From the NCBI GenBank assembly GCA_964614855.1, contig CAZTMX010000181.1:1-5964 (forward strand): 5,964 bases of DNA. Reading direction: 5' to 3'. This DNA is from CAWJHE01 sp964614855. GTDB taxonomy: Bacteria > Chloroflexota > Anaerolineae > Anaerolineales > UBA4823. The notes under the pieces were generated by a model. It saw only the letters and a program-made list of their open reading frames with translations. It ran no database searches and was not told where the DNA came from. Position numbers and translations under genes: made by a program. This document shows, piece after piece, positions 5,311 to 5,964 of this stretch (its first letter is position 1; every line of letters begins with the position of its first letter).

Positions 5311-5368
5311 ATATAATTTCAAACCTATATTGGCAAGACCCCAAAACAACTAAGGTTTGAAATAATAT
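5311..5368 (+). promoter_or_regulatory. Structured 5' leader (16-bp hairpin) of the CPBP gene
   Basis: Arms 5311-5326 and 5353-5368 can pair at 15 of 16 positions, including ten uninterrupted pairs around TTTCAAACCT. A further TTGG/CCAA stem fits inside the 26-nt loop. The expected transcript start falls within the first four bases, so the mRNA would begin with this stem. The ribosome site at 5382-5386 lies outside it. There is no T-run, so a terminator is unlikely; mRNA stabilisation or a protein-binding dyad are options. Confidence 0.55.
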
Positions 5369-5381
5369 TGACTGGAAACTC

Positions 5382-5386
5382 AGGAG
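5382..5386 (+). promoter_or_regulatory. Ribosome binding site of the CPBP gene
   Basis: AGGAG is followed by CCATTGAA and then ATG at 5395, an 8-nt spacing. It supports this start for the partial gene. Confidence 0.75.
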
Positions 5387-5394
5387 CCATTGAA

Positions 5395-5964
5395 ATGTCA
5401 GGAAACCTTACAAAAGCCGGATATTCAATCTTTGCATTACACTGGCAGCCAAAGAAAGACTTACTTGCGATTGCAGTTTCGTGGGTTCTGCTTGTGGCAG
5501 TTCTCTATTGTGCTACCTTTATGGTGGGTTCCTCGATAGCCGGGGGTATGGCTTATTTTGGTTTGTATGCCGTGGTAGGAGCTACAATCCTTGGAGTTGG
5601 CATCCCTTTGTACTGGACTGTTGTGGTCAGGAAGAAACCCATCTCTGACCTGGGATTGACGCGAGATCACCTTGTCCTTAGCATTGTTCTGCAACTCATT
5701 TTTGCTGTGTTGCAATTTGCTGGCGCATACCGGGGCTTGCAATTGCCTCCCCTGGAAAACCTCCTACCGCTCATCGCACTGGCGTTGTCGATCGGTTTCT
5801 TTGAGGCCATCTTCTGGCGAGGCTGGGTACTGCTCCGGCTGGAAGAATGCTTTGGTCTGCTACCAGCTATCGTAATCGGCTCACTTCTCTACGCCGCTTA
5901 TCACATTGGCTACGGCATGTCCATGAGTGAGATGGTTTTCCTTTTCTTCATCGGCGTGATGTAT
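5395..5964 (+). CDS. CPBP-family intramembrane metalloprotease-like protein (partial, 3' end outside window)
   Basis: The first 190 residues of a membrane protein whose frame is open at the window end. Seen: hydrophobic segments at about 23-45, 52-77, 93-110, 122-138 and 152-170, then another starting near 179. The loop KPISDLGLTR (81-90) is typical of CPBP proteins. Motif 1 reads EAIFWRGW at 137-144, where the family norm is EExxxR; Glu137 and Arg142 are kept but the second Glu is Ala138. Motif 2 ends in LYAAYH with His170, matching the FxxxH-type metal-ligand motif. Known: CPBP (CAAX protease/bacteriocin-processing, 'Abi') proteins are integral membrane proteases linked to prenyl-protein processing, bacteriocin self-immunity or regulation. 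It is divergent from the LmrA/YxaF-like repressor and shares its operator arrangement, so it likely responds to the same inducer. Substrate unknown; activity uncertain because of the altered motif. Confidence 0.85.
   Translation, partial: MSGNLTKAGYSIFALHWQPKKDLLAIAVSWVLLVAVLYCATFMVGSSIAGGMAYFGLYAVVGATILGVGIPLYWTVVVRKKPISDLGLTRDHLVLSIVLQLIFAVLQFAGAYRGLQLPPLENLLPLIALALSIGFFEAIFWRGWVLLRLEECFGLLPAIVIGSLLYAAYHIGYGMSMSEMVFLFFIGVMY

Overview
This is a compact bacterial chromosomal segment of intermediate GC. Seven genes lie head to tail on the minus strand and the start of one divergent gene lies on the plus strand. Short intergenic gaps, Shine-Dalgarno sites, sigma70-type promoters and typical bacterial families all say Bacteria. 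The mix of families (LmrA-like TetR, EamA exporter, DDAH-like amidinohydrolase, DinB-fold protein, HutC-type GntR with a SIS protein) would fit Chloroflexota/Anaerolineae or a Firmicute-like lineage. That taxonomic guess is inference only. No rRNA, tRNA, CRISPR array, insertion sequence or convincing rho-independent terminator was found.

Right side (about 5190-5964): a 204-bp intergenic region separates a TetR repressor of the LmrA/YxaF type (minus) from a CPBP/CAAX-protease-like membrane protein (plus, cut by the window end). It holds two back-to-back promoters of near-perfect sigma70 consensus, TTGACA-17-TACAAT leftward and TTGACA-17-TATAAT rightward. Both carry the same element, TATATAGACC(G/A)GT, inside the -35/-10 spacer. 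This element resembles the LmrA/YxaF box of Bacillus, so one repressor probably shuts off both directions. The rightward transcript would start with a long hairpin.

Middle (1535-5190): tetR, a 10-helix EamA/DMT exporter related to the YddG type, a dimethylarginine dimethylaminohydrolase (DDAH)-like enzyme with all catalytic residues, an alpha/beta hydrolase with an intact Ser-Asp-His triad, and a DinB-fold protein lacking the usual metal-binding histidines. Gaps are 12-49 bp and no terminator is visible between them, so they form a likely operon driven by the TetR-controlled promoter. The operon pairs a drug/metabolite exporter with an enzyme on (methyl)arginine-like substrates. The inducer and physiological substrate are unknown.

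Left side (1-1518): a GntR/HutC-family regulator and the N-terminal 196 residues of a SIS-domain sugar-phosphate enzyme resembling fructoselysine-6-phosphate deglycase FrlB. The GntR gene has its own promoter (TTGACA-16-TATACT) with a perfect 14-bp palindrome, TTGGTATATACCAA, at the expected transcription start. That is a classic autoregulatory operator for this subfamily. The 110-bp gap before the SIS gene contains phased GGTGT repeats and a weak promoter. The two genes look like a separate amino-sugar or glycated-amino-acid catabolic locus running off the left edge.
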